Positions 53,598 through 62,646 of a DNA stretch of 64,000 bases are shown here, piece after piece. The stretch is taken from assembly GCA_045592785.1 (NCBI GenBank), contig JAZNVL010000031.1:3335-67334 (forward strand). The letters are read 5' to 3'. Position 1 is the first letter of the stretch; every line of letters starts with the position of its first letter. The notes under the pieces are model-generated. The model was given only the letters and a program-made list of their open reading frames with translations, ran no database searches and was not told where the DNA came from. The position numbers and the translations under genes were made by a program. The DNA comes from RGIG8244 sp045592785 (GTDB lineage: Bacteria > Verrucomicrobiota > Lentisphaeria > Victivallales > UBA1829).

Positions 53598-54593
53598 TTA
53601 AGATCCTTTCTTCTGTATTAAAACTGAAATAATAATGACAAGTCCTTTCACCAGTCCCTGCAAGGTCGCAGCGACACCCCACATATCAAGAATGTTGGAG
53701 ACCAGACCCAGAATCAGTACGCCCGCCAGAGTCCCGTGCAGCGTACCGCGTCCGCCGGACATGGCGGCACCCCCGATGATCACGGCGGCAATGGCATCCA
53801 GTTCGTAGAAAAGCCCCGCATTGGAAGAGGAGACCGAACCCAGACGTCCGGCAAAGAGAATGGCGGCGATCCCCACACAACCGCCGATGATGAGATACGT
53901 CATGAACTTGACCAATCCGGTCCGGATCCCCGCAAAATGTGCCACGCGTTCGTTGGAACCGACTGCGCACACATGTTTTCCGAACGCAGTGAAAGAGAGC
54001 AGCGCACCCAGTAATGCCGTCAGACCGAAAAGCAGCAGTGCAGGCAGAGAAATGGGGCCGATTTCCGCTTCCCCGACTTTACACAGCACCTCATTTCCCG
54101 TGGAAAGCGTGCCGGAATCCGCCAGATACAACGCCAGCGAACGGAAGATGGAGTACGCTCCCAGCGTGGCAATGAATGGCGGGATCCGCCCCAGTACCAC
54201 GATGGCTCCGTTGATGGCACCGCCCACCAGCCCGGCGGCGATGCTCACTGCCGCCGCCAGAAGAAAACCGCAGAGATCCGGAGACATGCCCATGCAGTCC
54301 GCTTCCGGCGTGAATTTCCGGATGGCAAGAATGGAACAAACGCCGCAGAACGCGAAAATGGATCCCACGGAAAGGTCGATCCCGCCCGCGATGATGACAA
54401 AGGTCATACCCAGGGCTATGATCCCGCTGTACGAGACCTGCCGCAGAATATTGAACAGGTTGTCTGCGCTGAGAAACACATCGCTGCTCAGCGAACATAC
54501 GAGAAAAAGCACCAACAATGCGGAATAAGGTCCTGTCAGTTTCAGCAGGATCTTTTTCAGCAGTGCTTTACGGTCCGTTTGTGTAAGTTCCAT
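53598..54593 (-). CDS. Sugar ABC transporter permease (RbsC-like)
   Basis: A 331-residue, about 8-10-helix permease. The RbsC signature GIIALGMTFVIIAGGIDLSV near 57-76 and GSIFAFCGVCSILA follow one another. GRGTLHGTLAGVLILGLVSN near 285-304 is typical. It starts 1 base after the ATPase gene's end and is followed directly by the binding protein, all leftward, as in rbs operons. Confidence 0.92.
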   Translation of the reverse strand: MELTQTDRKALLKKILLKLTGPYSALLVLFLVCSLSSDVFLSADNLFNILRQVSYSGIIALGMTFVIIAGGIDLSVGSIFAFCGVCSILAIRKFTPEADCMGMSPDLCGFLLAAAVSIAAGLVGGAINGAIVVLGRIPPFIATLGAYSIFRSLALYLADSGTLSTGNEVLCKVGEAEIGPISLPALLLFGLTALLGALLSFTAFGKHVCAVGSNERVAHFAGIRTGLVKFMTYLIIGGCVGIAAILFAGRLGSVSSSNAGLFYELDAIAAVIIGGAAMSGGRGTLHGTLAGVLILGLVSNILDMWGVAATLQGLVKGLVIIISVLIQKKGS

Positions 54594-54594
54594 A

Positions 54595-56046
54595 TTATTT
54601 CACTCCTGTTGCCAGATACATGATTTCTTCTTCCGTTACTTGTGCCCCCGTGACTTCCCCGCGGAGTCTGCCTTCCCGCATGACCAGAACGCGGCTGCAA
54701 TTCCCGATGACTTCCTCCAGATCCGAGGAGATCAGAATACAGGAGACGCCGGATTCCGCCAGCGAGTGGATGAATTCGTAGATCTCTCCGCGCGCTCCCA
54801 CGTCCACTCCACGGGTCGGCTCATCAAAAATAAAAATCGCAGGATCGGAGTCCAACCCTTTGGCAATGACTGCTTTCTGCTGATTGCCGCCGGAAAGGTT
54901 CCGCAATTTCGTTTCCGCCGTTTCCGTACGGATCCGGAACCGTTTGATGTATTCTTCCGCCGCCGAACGGCAGAGGGAATGTTTCAGAATACCGCCCCGC
55001 ACATATTTGTCAAGGGACCCCAGAGTGATGTTGTCCGTCAGGGAAAAATCGGGGAGGATCGCGGTACGCTGACGGTCTTCCGGCAGATAGGATAATCCTG
55101 CCCGTTTCGCCGCCGCCGGATTGGAAAAATGAACGTCCTTCCCCTGCAGAAAAATGTGTCCGCCGGAACGTTTACGGAATGCACAAATGGTTTCCGCCAG
55201 TTCCGTTCTGCCTGCCCCGGCAAGCCCGGCAAACCCCAGGATCTCGCCTTTGTAAAGAGAAAAACTGACATCCTGCACTTCTTTCCCCGCGGAAAGATGT
55301 TCGGTACGCAAGACTTCCGGCGCATCGGCGGGGAGTGCTTTCTTTTCCGGGAATACCCGGCTGAACTCTCTGCCCACCATACGCCGGGCGATTTCCTCCG
55401 CCGTAAATTCAGAAGCGGGCCGGTCATCCACCAGTACGCCATCCCGCAGGACCGCGATCCGGTCGCAGATGGTGCGCACTTCTTCCAGTTTGTGGGAAAT
55501 ATAAATGATTGCGCCGCCATTCTCCCGGAACGTACGCATGATCGTGAACAAGGTTTCCGTTTCCTGATTGTTGAGGACCGTTGTCGGTTCATCCATGATC
55601 AACAGATTACATTCAAACAAAAAGGCTTTTGCAATTTCGATCTTCTGTTTTTCCGCAACGCCCAATGTCCCCGTGACGGCATCGGCGGGGACCGTACAGC
55701 CCACCCGGCGCAGAAGTTCCTCCGCTTTCTGCATCATGTTTTTCTTCTGCAGAATACCCCATTTTTTGCGTTCGCGTCCCAGAAAGATGTTTTCGTATAC
55801 ACGGAGTTCCGGGATCAGCGTGAATTCCTGGGGGATCACATAACAGGACCCATTGACTTCGATGGTCCCGGATGTGGGTTTGACATCGCCGCGGATGCAG
55901 CGGGCAAGGGTGGATTTCCCCGCACCGTTTTCTCCTGCCAATCCCAGAATGGACCCGGCAGGAAGCGAAAAAGTCACTCCGGTCAGAACGGGGACCGGCC
56001 CGAACGATTTTGTAACATTCTGAATGGATAAAACGGGCTTGCTCAT
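54595..56046 (-). CDS. Sugar ABC transporter ATP-binding protein (RbsA/MglA-like)
   Basis: A 483-residue protein with two fused ABC domains. The first Walker A is GLAGENGAGKSTLARCI near 35-51, with EPTTVLNN. The second domain has GFAGLAGAGRTELAETI near 265-281, then LSGGNQQKAVIAKGLDSDPA and DEPTRGVDVGARGEIY. This tandem layout is standard for monosaccharide importers. Its start overlaps the cdaR end by 4 bases, so the sugar transporter is translationally coupled to c-di-AMP genes. Confidence 0.94.
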   Translation of the reverse strand: MSKPVLSIQNVTKSFGPVPVLTGVTFSLPAGSILGLAGENGAGKSTLARCIRGDVKPTSGTIEVNGSCYVIPQEFTLIPELRVYENIFLGRERKKWGILQKKNMMQKAEELLRRVGCTVPADAVTGTLGVAEKQKIEIAKAFLFECNLLIMDEPTTVLNNQETETLFTIMRTFRENGGAIIYISHKLEEVRTICDRIAVLRDGVLVDDRPASEFTAEEIARRMVGREFSRVFPEKKALPADAPEVLRTEHLSAGKEVQDVSFSLYKGEILGFAGLAGAGRTELAETICAFRKRSGGHIFLQGKDVHFSNPAAAKRAGLSYLPEDRQRTAILPDFSLTDNITLGSLDKYVRGGILKHSLCRSAAEEYIKRFRIRTETAETKLRNLSGGNQQKAVIAKGLDSDPAIFIFDEPTRGVDVGARGEIYEFIHSLAESGVSCILISSDLEEVIGNCSRVLVMREGRLRGEVTGAQVTEEEIMYLATGVK

Positions 56047-57053
56047 TTTGTTTTTTCCGCTTCGTTCACGGAGACTTTCACTTGGATTTCAGCGGGAATG
56101 ACCCGCACATCTCTGACATCACTGTTGGCGCAACGGTAGATCACCGGGCAGATCCCCTCTTTTTCCAGTCCGGTGACGTCCACCATGGCGTGGAAATCGT
56201 TGCGGGTGACTGTACTGTCATCCGTATGCGGTTTCTGGAAACGGATCGTTACTTTTTCCGGGGAAAGTTTATACTGTTCAATATTCTTGATCCGGCTGGA
56301 TGGTGCAAGCAGGATCATCACCGGGAATTCCGTGAATTCCTCCTGGGTCTGCGTTACGATCTGACCGGATACGATGACTTTATCAAAACTCAGTTTCACG
56401 CCTTCCGGACAGCGCAGTTTGACCGATTTTTCGAAGTCCTGTGTAATGCCGGAAAGATTCACTTCCTCTGTGGCGATCCGGTTGATATTATCCACCAGGT
56501 TTTTCGGCCCCTCCACGGTAACATCCCGCTGTGCCAGCGGGAGCGAAAGTGTATTGTTTTTCAAATAATATCCGTCTGCCAGCGTGTTTTCGTTGTATAC
56601 CACATCCACGCGGACTTTTTTCGAGATGGATTTGACCAGACGGAACGAGAGCTGACGCGGTTCGATACTGCGGATCTTCACATTGCCGAGGAGATCCCAT
56701 AAGCCATTGAGCTTTACCATCTTCGGAGAGAGTTCGATCACCTGTTCCTCTTTGTCACCGGTCACGTTGATCGTGAGATCAAAGTTCGCCGCACTCAACT
56801 GATCAATGGCACTTTCGTTCCCTTCCACCTTGATTTCGACTTCTTTCACCGGTTCGGATAAATACTCCATGTTCACCGGCAGCTTGATGTTCGGTTCGAT
56901 GGTGATCTCTGACGTTGCCGGTTTGATTTGCCCTTTTACCGCCAGAATGACAATGAACGTAATCAGGACAGCAGAGAGTTTCCGGAGAAAATCGTGTCGC
57001 AGAAAGCCCGGCACTTTATGAATGAATTTCTTACGCATTTCTGAAAAACTCAT
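56043..57053 (-). CDS. cdaR: YbbR-domain protein, CdaA regulator (CdaR)
   Basis: A 336-residue membrane-anchored protein: one helix near 27-45 (LSAVLITFIVILAVKG), then repeated YbbR beta domains outside the membrane (PVNMEYLSEPVKEVEIKVEG and later similar strands). CdaR binds and regulates CdaA in Gram-positives. It overlaps cdaA by 4 bases. A weak charge-rich C terminus ends at the rbsA start. Confidence 0.88.
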   Translation of the reverse strand: MSFSEMRKKFIHKVPGFLRHDFLRKLSAVLITFIVILAVKGQIKPATSEITIEPNIKLPVNMEYLSEPVKEVEIKVEGNESAIDQLSAANFDLTINVTGDKEEQVIELSPKMVKLNGLWDLLGNVKIRSIEPRQLSFRLVKSISKKVRVDVVYNENTLADGYYLKNNTLSLPLAQRDVTVEGPKNLVDNINRIATEEVNLSGITQDFEKSVKLRCPEGVKLSFDKVIVSGQIVTQTQEEFTEFPVMILLAPSSRIKNIEQYKLSPEKVTIRFQKPHTDDSTVTRNDFHAMVDVTGLEKEGICPVIYRCANSDVRDVRVIPAEIQVKVSVNEAEKTK

Positions 57054-57898
57054 GACTTCTTCTCCGTGTTATCCTGCGTTTCATTGTAGTTGAAAAGATC
57101 CACAGATTCCGGTGTCGTATTGTTGCCGTTCTTGAAAAGAGAGAGCAGCTTGTTTTCCGATTCATCGATCAGAAGTATGTTCAATTCCTCCGCAAGCTGA
57201 CTCGGTTTGTTGTCCCGAACAATTCTGCCCTTCGCCGCAATGGAGATCGATCCCGTTTCTTCCGAAACCACCAGCGCGATCGCATCCGTTTCCTCCGTGA
57301 TCCCGATGGCTGCACGGTGACGGGTTCCCATGCGCCCGGTGTACTGCGCCAGCGGGAGGACCGCGTTGGCTGCCACGATCTTATTCCCCCGGATGATGAC
57401 AGCGCAGTCATGGAGCGGAGAGTTTTTAAAAAATAACGATTGCAGCAGCAGGGAATGAACTTTTGCATCCAGTTTGACCGAGGAGTTGATGATCCCGGCA
57501 AGCCCGATCTTCCGTTCGATCACGATCAGCGCGCCTGTTTTGGTCAATGACATTTTCCCCATGGCATCGGCGATTTCGTCAATGGTCTGCTTCTCCACCT
57601 GATTTCGCGAGGAGAATACACCGCCCGCCTGCGCAAAAATACGGCGCAGTTCCTCCTGGAAAATGATCACGATCGCCACCCCGAGGATCGTCCAGATACG
57701 GGAGAAAAGATAACCCAGTACCGGCAGATTCAGCAGGTTGGCAAGAATACCGCCCATGCAGAAAAAGATCACGACCCCCAATAACATATTCGCCCCGCGT
57801 GTGCCGCGGATGAAATACAGGATCCAATAACATAACACGGCTATGATGACAAAGTCGGCACAGTCACGCAACAGTGTAAGGTAATCAAAATCCCACAT
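57050..57898 (-). CDS. cdaA: Diadenylate cyclase CdaA
   Basis: A 282-residue c-di-AMP synthase. Three membrane helices (about 14-31, 37-55 and 62-80) precede the DisA_N/DAC domain (about 95-240). The RHR nucleotide motif is intact (193-195). The usual DGA motif reads DCA (164-166) because of a TGC codon, so Gly becomes Cys, which is rare. If the DNA is correct, activity may be altered. It is followed by cdaR as in typical cdaAR operons and lies just after folP. Confidence 0.93.
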   Translation of the reverse strand: MWDFDYLTLLRDCADFVIIAVLCYWILYFIRGTRGANMLLGVVIFFCMGGILANLLNLPVLGYLFSRIWTILGVAIVIIFQEELRRIFAQAGGVFSSRNQVEKQTIDEIADAMGKMSLTKTGALIVIERKIGLAGIINSSVKLDAKVHSLLLQSLFFKNSPLHDCAVIIRGNKIVAANAVLPLAQYTGRMGTRHRAAIGITEETDAIALVVSEETGSISIAAKGRIVRDNKPSQLAEELNILLIDESENKLLSLFKNGNNTTPESVDLFNYNETQDNTEKKS

Positions 57899-57901
57899 CG
57901 C

Positions 57902-58747
57902 TTATTCCTTTCCTTTCATCAAATGACTGCTCACTGTAACTGCATCCCGCGCTCCCCGTACGTTATGCACACGGAGAAAATCCGCGTGATGCGCTGCAAG
58001 CCAGGTGATGGCTGCCACTGTCGCAAAATCCCGTTCCGCGGGATTCGTCACCTGCGTGATCTCGCCCAGAAACGATTTCCGGGATACACCGTAAAACACA
58101 GGCCGGTCAAAGGTCTTGCGGAATACCTCACAATTCCGGATCAATTCCAGATTCTGTTCCGTATTCTTGGCAAAGCCGATCCCCGGATCCAACAGGATCT
58201 GCTCCCGGGTCACGCCCTGCGACGCCGCATATTCCATCTGCGTACGGAAAAACGTGATGACGTCTTCCGTCACATCGTCATATTTCAGATTCTCCGGATC
58301 CTGCATGGTCTCCGGCGTGCCGCGGCTGTGAGAAAGTACCACACCCGCTTTGTGACGCGCCGCCACATGGATCATTTCCGGATCAAACTTCAAGCCGCTG
58401 ACATCGTTGATGATATTCGCGCCTTCCGTCAGTGCGGCATCCGCCACCACTGCTTTCCGCGTATCAACACTGATGGGCAGGGAACATACCTGCCGCAGAT
58501 ACCGGACCGCCGGGACCACCAGGGCTTTTTCCGCAGCCGGATCCATTTCTCTGGCGCCGGGCCGGGTGGATTCCGCGCCCACATCGATCATGTCGGCTTC
58601 CGCCAACAGGATCTGGTTTACCCGTGACTGCATATCACGGATCCCGTCCCCGCTGAACGAGTCGGCGGAGAGGTTCAGGATCCCGACGACCCGGGATCCG
58701 CCGCGATTGCAGTCAAGTGTCAATCCGTGGGCTGTGACTAACTTCAT
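57902..58747 (-). CDS. folP: Dihydropteroate synthase
   Basis: A 281-residue folate enzyme joining pterin pyrophosphate and p-aminobenzoate, the sulfonamide target. VVGILNLSADSFSGDG near 21-36 (usually NVTPDSFSDGG-like) and DVGAESTRPGARE near 57-69 are diagnostic. LDPGIGFAKNTEQNL follows near 182-196. It begins with a 4-base overlap on the gyrA stop and is 4 bases from cdaA. Confidence 0.95.
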   Translation of the reverse strand: MKLVTAHGLTLDCNRGGSRVVGILNLSADSFSGDGIRDMQSRVNQILLAEADMIDVGAESTRPGAREMDPAAEKALVVPAVRYLRQVCSLPISVDTRKAVVADAALTEGANIINDVSGLKFDPEMIHVAARHKAGVVLSHSRGTPETMQDPENLKYDDVTEDVITFFRTQMEYAASQGVTREQILLDPGIGFAKNTEQNLELIRNCEVFRKTFDRPVFYGVSRKSFLGEITQVTNPAERDFATVAAITWLAAHHADFLRVHNVRGARDAVTVSSHLMKGKE

Positions 58748-61455
58748 TCTGCGTCCGTGGATTCTTCCGTTTCCGTTGTTTCGACAGCGGTATTTTCCAG
58801 GTCTTCTCCCTTGTATTCGGGATCATTCCCGGCTCCTGCCGCCGCTACGATCTGTTCCGCATCATCCGTTTTCGGTTCTTCCACTTCCACTTCCACAAGA
58901 CGGGAGACACTGGTAATACGGTCGTTCTTGCGCAGATTCATGATACGGACACCCTTGGAATTTCTGCCGACCAGACGGATCTCATCCACACGGGTACGGA
59001 CCACCTGTCCGCGTTCCGTTGTCATCAGGATCTCATCTCCGTGGGAGACACGGATCGCCGCGACCACGGTTTCGCCCGGTGCCAGGTTCACGTTCTTCAC
59101 GCCCTTTGCACCGCGCTTGGTCAAACGGTATCCTTCCACATAACTGCGTTTACCCATACCGCCGCTGGTCACCACCAGCAGCTGGGGACGTCCGTCATCC
59201 ACCAGGACTTCATCGTCATCGCCTTCGCCTTCCGTTTCGACGGTTTCGGCTTCGGCTTCGACGGGTTCCACGGCTTCGACAGCATCATCCTGTTCCGGCA
59301 TTTCGCTTTCCGGTCCCAGCGGGATGGCAGAGGGTACGATTTCCATACTGACAACGCAGTCATCCGCGATCTTGAATTTGATCCCGGTGACACCGCGGGC
59401 GGCTCTGCCCATGGTACGCACATTGGTTTCCGGGAAGCGGCAAGCCATACCTTTTTCGGAGGAAAGGATGATTTCGCTGTTTCCGTCTGCGATACCGGCA
59501 CCGATCAGATCGTCGCCTTCTTCAATGATGAGAGCACGCAAGCCGACTTTACGCAGATTGCGGAATTCCGTAAGCGCGGTCTTCTTGATGACACCCATCC
59601 GGGTCGCCATCACAATGGAGTGTCCGGGCAGGTCAAACATATCTTTGTTCAAGGTGAGCATGGCGCAGATCTGTTCGCCCGGCTCGATCTTGATCAGGTT
59701 CACGATCGCCTTGCCCTTGGCGGTACGGGTCCCTTCCGGAATGTCGTACACATTGAGCCAGTACATGAACCCGCGGTTCGTGATGAAGAAGATGATGTCG
59801 TGGCTGTCCGCATTGAAGAGATGCGCCACATGGTCTTCTTCCTTCGTTTCCATACCGATGATCCCGGTCCCGCCGCGATGCTGTGTCTTGTAGGTATCCG
59901 CCGGTACGCGTTTGATGTAACCGGTATCGGAAACCGTGATCACGCAGGCATGACGGGGGATCAGGTCCGCATAATTGAGGTCGCCTTCCGCGTATGTGAT
60001 CTCGGTACGGCGACGGTCGGCATAGCGTTCTTTCACCGCAAGCAGTTCTTCGCGGATGAGGTTCATCCGTTTTTCGCGGCTGGCAAGCAGTTCTTTCAGA
60101 TACGCGATCTGTTCCATGACTTCCGCATAATCTTTTTCCAGGTCTTCAATGGCAAGACCGGTCAGCTGATGCAAACGCATATCCAGGATCGCGTTCACCT
60201 GGATCTTGGAGAATTCAAAACGATCGATCAATGCCTGCGCCGCCATGTCACGGGTACGGGATTCGCGGATGATACGGACTACTTCGTCGATGTTCCGTAC
60301 CGCCGTGAGCAATCCGGCGAGGATGTGCGCTCTGGCTTCCGCTTTCCGCAGTTCGTACTGCGCACGGCGGGTCACAACGTCAAAACGGTGATCCAGATAC
60401 GCCTGCAGGATCTGAACCAGATTCATCACGCGGGGACGGTTATGGTCCACCACCAGCATATTGAACCCGGTCACGCTTTCCAGCTGGGTGTGGGAATAAA
60501 GCTGATTCAGCACCACGCTGCCCATGGCACCGCGTTTGATATCCACAACGATACGGATCCCTTTGTTGCTGGATTCGTCACGCAGATTGGAAATGCCGGT
60601 AATGACTTTGTCATTGACGGTGTCGGCGATCTTCTTCACCAGAAGTTCCTTGTTCAGCGCGTAGGGGATCTCCGTAATAATGATCTGTTCCTTGCCATCT
60701 TTTTCCACGATCTCGCATTTGCCGCGGACTTTCAGAACGCCGTGCCCGGTCTCATACAGACTGCGCAGTTCGTCGATCCCGCAGATGATACCGCCGGTGG
60801 GGAAGTCGGGACCCGGCAGGAACTGCATCAGATCCCGGGGGGTGGCAGTGGGATTATCCATCAGATGAATGGTGGCATCGATGACTTCGCCCAGGTTGTG
60901 CGTGGGGATATTGGTCGCCATCCCGACCCCGATCCCGACGGATCCATTCACCAGCAGGTTCGGGAATTTCGCCGGCAAGACTTCGGGTTCCATGGTCTGT
61001 TCGTCGAAGGTGGGGATCATCGGCACGGTTTCCTTGTCGATATCGGCAAGAAGTTCTTCCGTGACGCGTTCCATACGACATTCGGTATAACGGTAGGCAG
61101 CCGGCGGGTCACCGTCGATACTGCCGAAGTTACCCTGTCCTTCGATCAGCGGCATACGCATGGCGAAATCCTGTGCCATACGGACCAGAGTATCATAGAC
61201 CGAGGAGTCGCCGTGGGGATGATAATTACCCAGCACTTCACCGACGACTTTCGCGCATTTGACGGTGGCATGAGATTTCGTCAGGCCCATCTGACGCATC
61301 GCGAAAAGCACGCGCCGGTTACAGGGTTTCAAGCCGTCCCGGACGTCCGGAATGGCGCGTCCCACGTTTACGCTCAGGGAATACTGAAGATATGCGGTGT
61401 GCATGATGTCTTCAATATTGACAGTCACATCGTGTTTTTGAATTTCTTCTGACAT
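58744..61455 (-). CDS. gyrA: DNA gyrase subunit A
   Basis: A 903-residue subunit of DNA gyrase. Active-site Tyr123 sits in AAYRYTECRMERV. The quinolone region has GDSSVYDTLV with wild-type-like S84 and D88. The C-terminal pinwheel begins with the QHRGGTGIIG box near 525. An acidic insertion (about 718-755, Glu/Asp rich) interrupts the C-terminal blades, which is unusual. No gyrB lies nearby. It heads the seven-gene leftward operon ending at rbsB. Confidence 0.97.
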   Translation of the reverse strand: MSEEIQKHDVTVNIEDIMHTAYLQYSLSVNVGRAIPDVRDGLKPCNRRVLFAMRQMGLTKSHATVKCAKVVGEVLGNYHPHGDSSVYDTLVRMAQDFAMRMPLIEGQGNFGSIDGDPPAAYRYTECRMERVTEELLADIDKETVPMIPTFDEQTMEPEVLPAKFPNLLVNGSVGIGVGMATNIPTHNLGEVIDATIHLMDNPTATPRDLMQFLPGPDFPTGGIICGIDELRSLYETGHGVLKVRGKCEIVEKDGKEQIIITEIPYALNKELLVKKIADTVNDKVITGISNLRDESSNKGIRIVVDIKRGAMGSVVLNQLYSHTQLESVTGFNMLVVDHNRPRVMNLVQILQAYLDHRFDVVTRRAQYELRKAEARAHILAGLLTAVRNIDEVVRIIRESRTRDMAAQALIDRFEFSKIQVNAILDMRLHQLTGLAIEDLEKDYAEVMEQIAYLKELLASREKRMNLIREELLAVKERYADRRRTEITYAEGDLNYADLIPRHACVITVSDTGYIKRVPADTYKTQHRGGTGIIGMETKEEDHVAHLFNADSHDIIFFITNRGFMYWLNVYDIPEGTRTAKGKAIVNLIKIEPGEQICAMLTLNKDMFDLPGHSIVMATRMGVIKKTALTEFRNLRKVGLRALIIEEGDDLIGAGIADGNSEIILSSEKGMACRFPETNVRTMGRAARGVTGIKFKIADDCVVSMEIVPSAIPLGPESEMPEQDDAVEAVEPVEAEAETVETEGEGDDDEVLVDDGRPQLLVVTSGGMGKRSYVEGYRLTKRGAKGVKNVNLAPGETVVAAIRVSHGDEILMTTERGQVVRTRVDEIRLVGRNSKGVRIMNLRKNDRITSVSRLVEVEVEEPKTDDAEQIVAAAGAGNDPEYKGEDLENTAVETTETEESTDAE

Positions 61456-61488
61456 AGCATGTCATCTTTCTTTGATGATGGTTTTTGT

Positions 61489-61500
61489 TGTTTGCAAACA
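61489..61500. promoter_or_regulatory. Palindrome in the gyrA leader
   Basis: Perfect 12-base palindrome TGTTTGCAAACA, just after the predicted transcript start of gyrA. Possible repressor site or none; no known regulator is matched. Confidence 0.35.
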
Positions 61501-61506
61501 TGCCGT

Positions 61507-61535
61507 AATATACACCCTTTTCCTGCGTTTCGCAA
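61507..61535 (-). promoter_or_regulatory. Promoter of the gyrA-folP-cdaAR-rbsACB operon
   Basis: Minus strand TTGCGA (61535-61530), 17-base spacer, TATATT (61512-61507), about 50 bases before the gyrA ATG. Confidence 0.6.
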
Positions 61536-61590
61536 GTCTTTTTCCCTGCCTTTTCTAATATAATATAAAGAATTTCTTAAAAAAATCGCC

Positions 61591-61640
61591 CAAACGGACA
61601 AAAACGGACTGCAACGGACGGAAACCGACCGGAACGGACA
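61591..61640. repeat. Decamer repeat array 1
   Basis: Five units of exactly 10 bases with the form nnAACGGACn; the fourth unit has one C for G. Confidence 0.8.
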
Positions 61641-61700
61641 GGGAAAACAACGTCAGCCGGGCAGATTTTCCCGCGTTTTCAAACGATGCCGGCGCATGAA

Positions 61701-61750
61701 AGTACGGATGGGTACGGATGGGAACGGATGGGTACGGATGGGTACGGTTT
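61701..61750. repeat. Decamer repeat array 2
   Basis: Five units of exactly 10 bases with the form nGTACGGATG, only the last diverging at its end. It lies in the same 10-base phase as array 1. Confidence 0.9.
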
Positions 61751-61797
61751 GAATAAACAAAGCCGATGTGTTTTTTTGATACGGATCTTGTCTTTCT

Positions 61798-61833
61798 CCG
61801 TACCGATCCGTACAACCCCGTACCGATCCGTAC
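61798..61833. repeat. Twofold 16-base element, inverse of array 2
   Basis: Identical 16-base copies at 61798-61813 and 61818-61833. Each is complementary to 15 of 16 bases of 61732-61747, so the region can fold into a long stem downstream of the pseudopilin. Confidence 0.85.
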
Positions 61834-61842
61834 GAAACGGCG

Positions 61843-62646
61843 TTACCGGTCGTACCGGGTATCGCCCTGTTTGCCGGCGGTCCACCAGTCGCCGAAGAAC
61901 TTGGCGTTCTGGAGCAGATTCTGTGAAGCATCGGCGATCTTTACTCTGTACTGATTTTTCGGCATCTTGAACGTTTTGATGTGGCCGTCGGTAAAAAGAA
62001 TGGGGGCTTTCGTATATTTTTCATGCAGAGCCACCGCCTGGGTGAACTGGACAGAGGGTTTGGTGGATTGTTCCCGCAGATCGTTATAAGTACATCCGCC
62101 CATGCCTTCGCCCATATATACCTTGTACGACGGCTTTTTCAGCGCGGAAACGGAGTATACTTTGTTGGTGCTCCGGTTGACGGACGCGTAATGATTGATG
62201 GCAGGCCCATAGACAAGGTCCGTACTGCCCGCAAGATTTGCCGCGGCAAGCTGTTTCCCGGTCCGCAGCTTTCTGGTGGTGTAATAATAATCCTTCGTGT
62301 ACTTGTCATTGTTCTGGATCCGTTCCACGCAGTCAATGATATCCAGCGGCATATTGTACTGCATGGCAACATGCCAGATGGTTCTGCCGGCGCGGAACAC
62401 ACTTGCCGCCTGTATCAGATAATTGCAGTCATTGGTGTAAAGCTGACAATATGTGCCGATGGTCCGCATGTTGTTCTGACAGGTCATGGTTTTCATTATG
62501 CTTTTTGTTTTTCCCAGAGCGGGGAGGAGCATGGCGGCAAGAATGGCGATGATGGCTATTACGACAAGCAGTTCGATCAGGGTAAAGAGCTTGGGCTTTA
62601 CCGCTCCGGTACAGGGGACAGGATGATTTTTAATTGGAAGATACAT
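61843..62646 (-). CDS. Pseudopilin-like protein with prepilin leader
   Basis: A 267-residue protein. A positively charged N terminus of about 20 residues is followed by KLFTLIELLVVIAIIAILAA and then MLLPALGKTKS, a prepilin-type cleavage and methylation helix. The secreted domain has CQNNMRTIGTYCQLYTND and ends with HEKYTKAPILFTDGH. Such proteins are abundant in Lentisphaerota and are thought to be secretion-system pseudopilins. ATG at 62646 is chosen for the AAGGAGAG upstream. It overlaps the LacI stop by 17 bases, so the two are one transcript. Confidence 0.88.
   Translation of the reverse strand: MYLPIKNHPVPCTGAVKPKLFTLIELLVVIAIIAILAAMLLPALGKTKSIMKTMTCQNNMRTIGTYCQLYTNDCNYLIQAASVFRAGRTIWHVAMQYNMPLDIIDCVERIQNNDKYTKDYYYTTRKLRTGKQLAAANLAGSTDLVYGPAINHYASVNRSTNKVYSVSALKKPSYKVYMGEGMGGCTYNDLREQSTKPSVQFTQAVALHEKYTKAPILFTDGHIKTFKMPKNQYRVKIADASQNLLQNAKFFGDWWTAGKQGDTRYDR

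Larger units (their letters stand above)
61456..61842. other. Intergenic region with gyrA promoter and 10-bp-period repeats
   Basis: Between gyrA and a pseudopilin gene. It holds the gyrA promoter, a 12-base palindrome, two decamer arrays and a repeated 16-base element in inverse orientation. Minus-strand frames through it encode only proline-rich repeats and are not credible genes. Confidence 0.7.

Noticed and set aside
59041..61452. An 803-codon plus-strand frame over gyrA
   Set aside because: It is antisense to a complete gyrA with all motifs, and the product is His/Asp/Phe-rich without any domain.
61591..61833. CRISPR-like array
   Set aside because: Units are 10 bases with no spacers and no cas genes nearby.
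61555..61931. Minus frames of 86 and 92 codons with repeated PYPSVPIRTH
   Set aside because: They only translate the decamer DNA repeat. There is no ribosome site and several frames are equally open.
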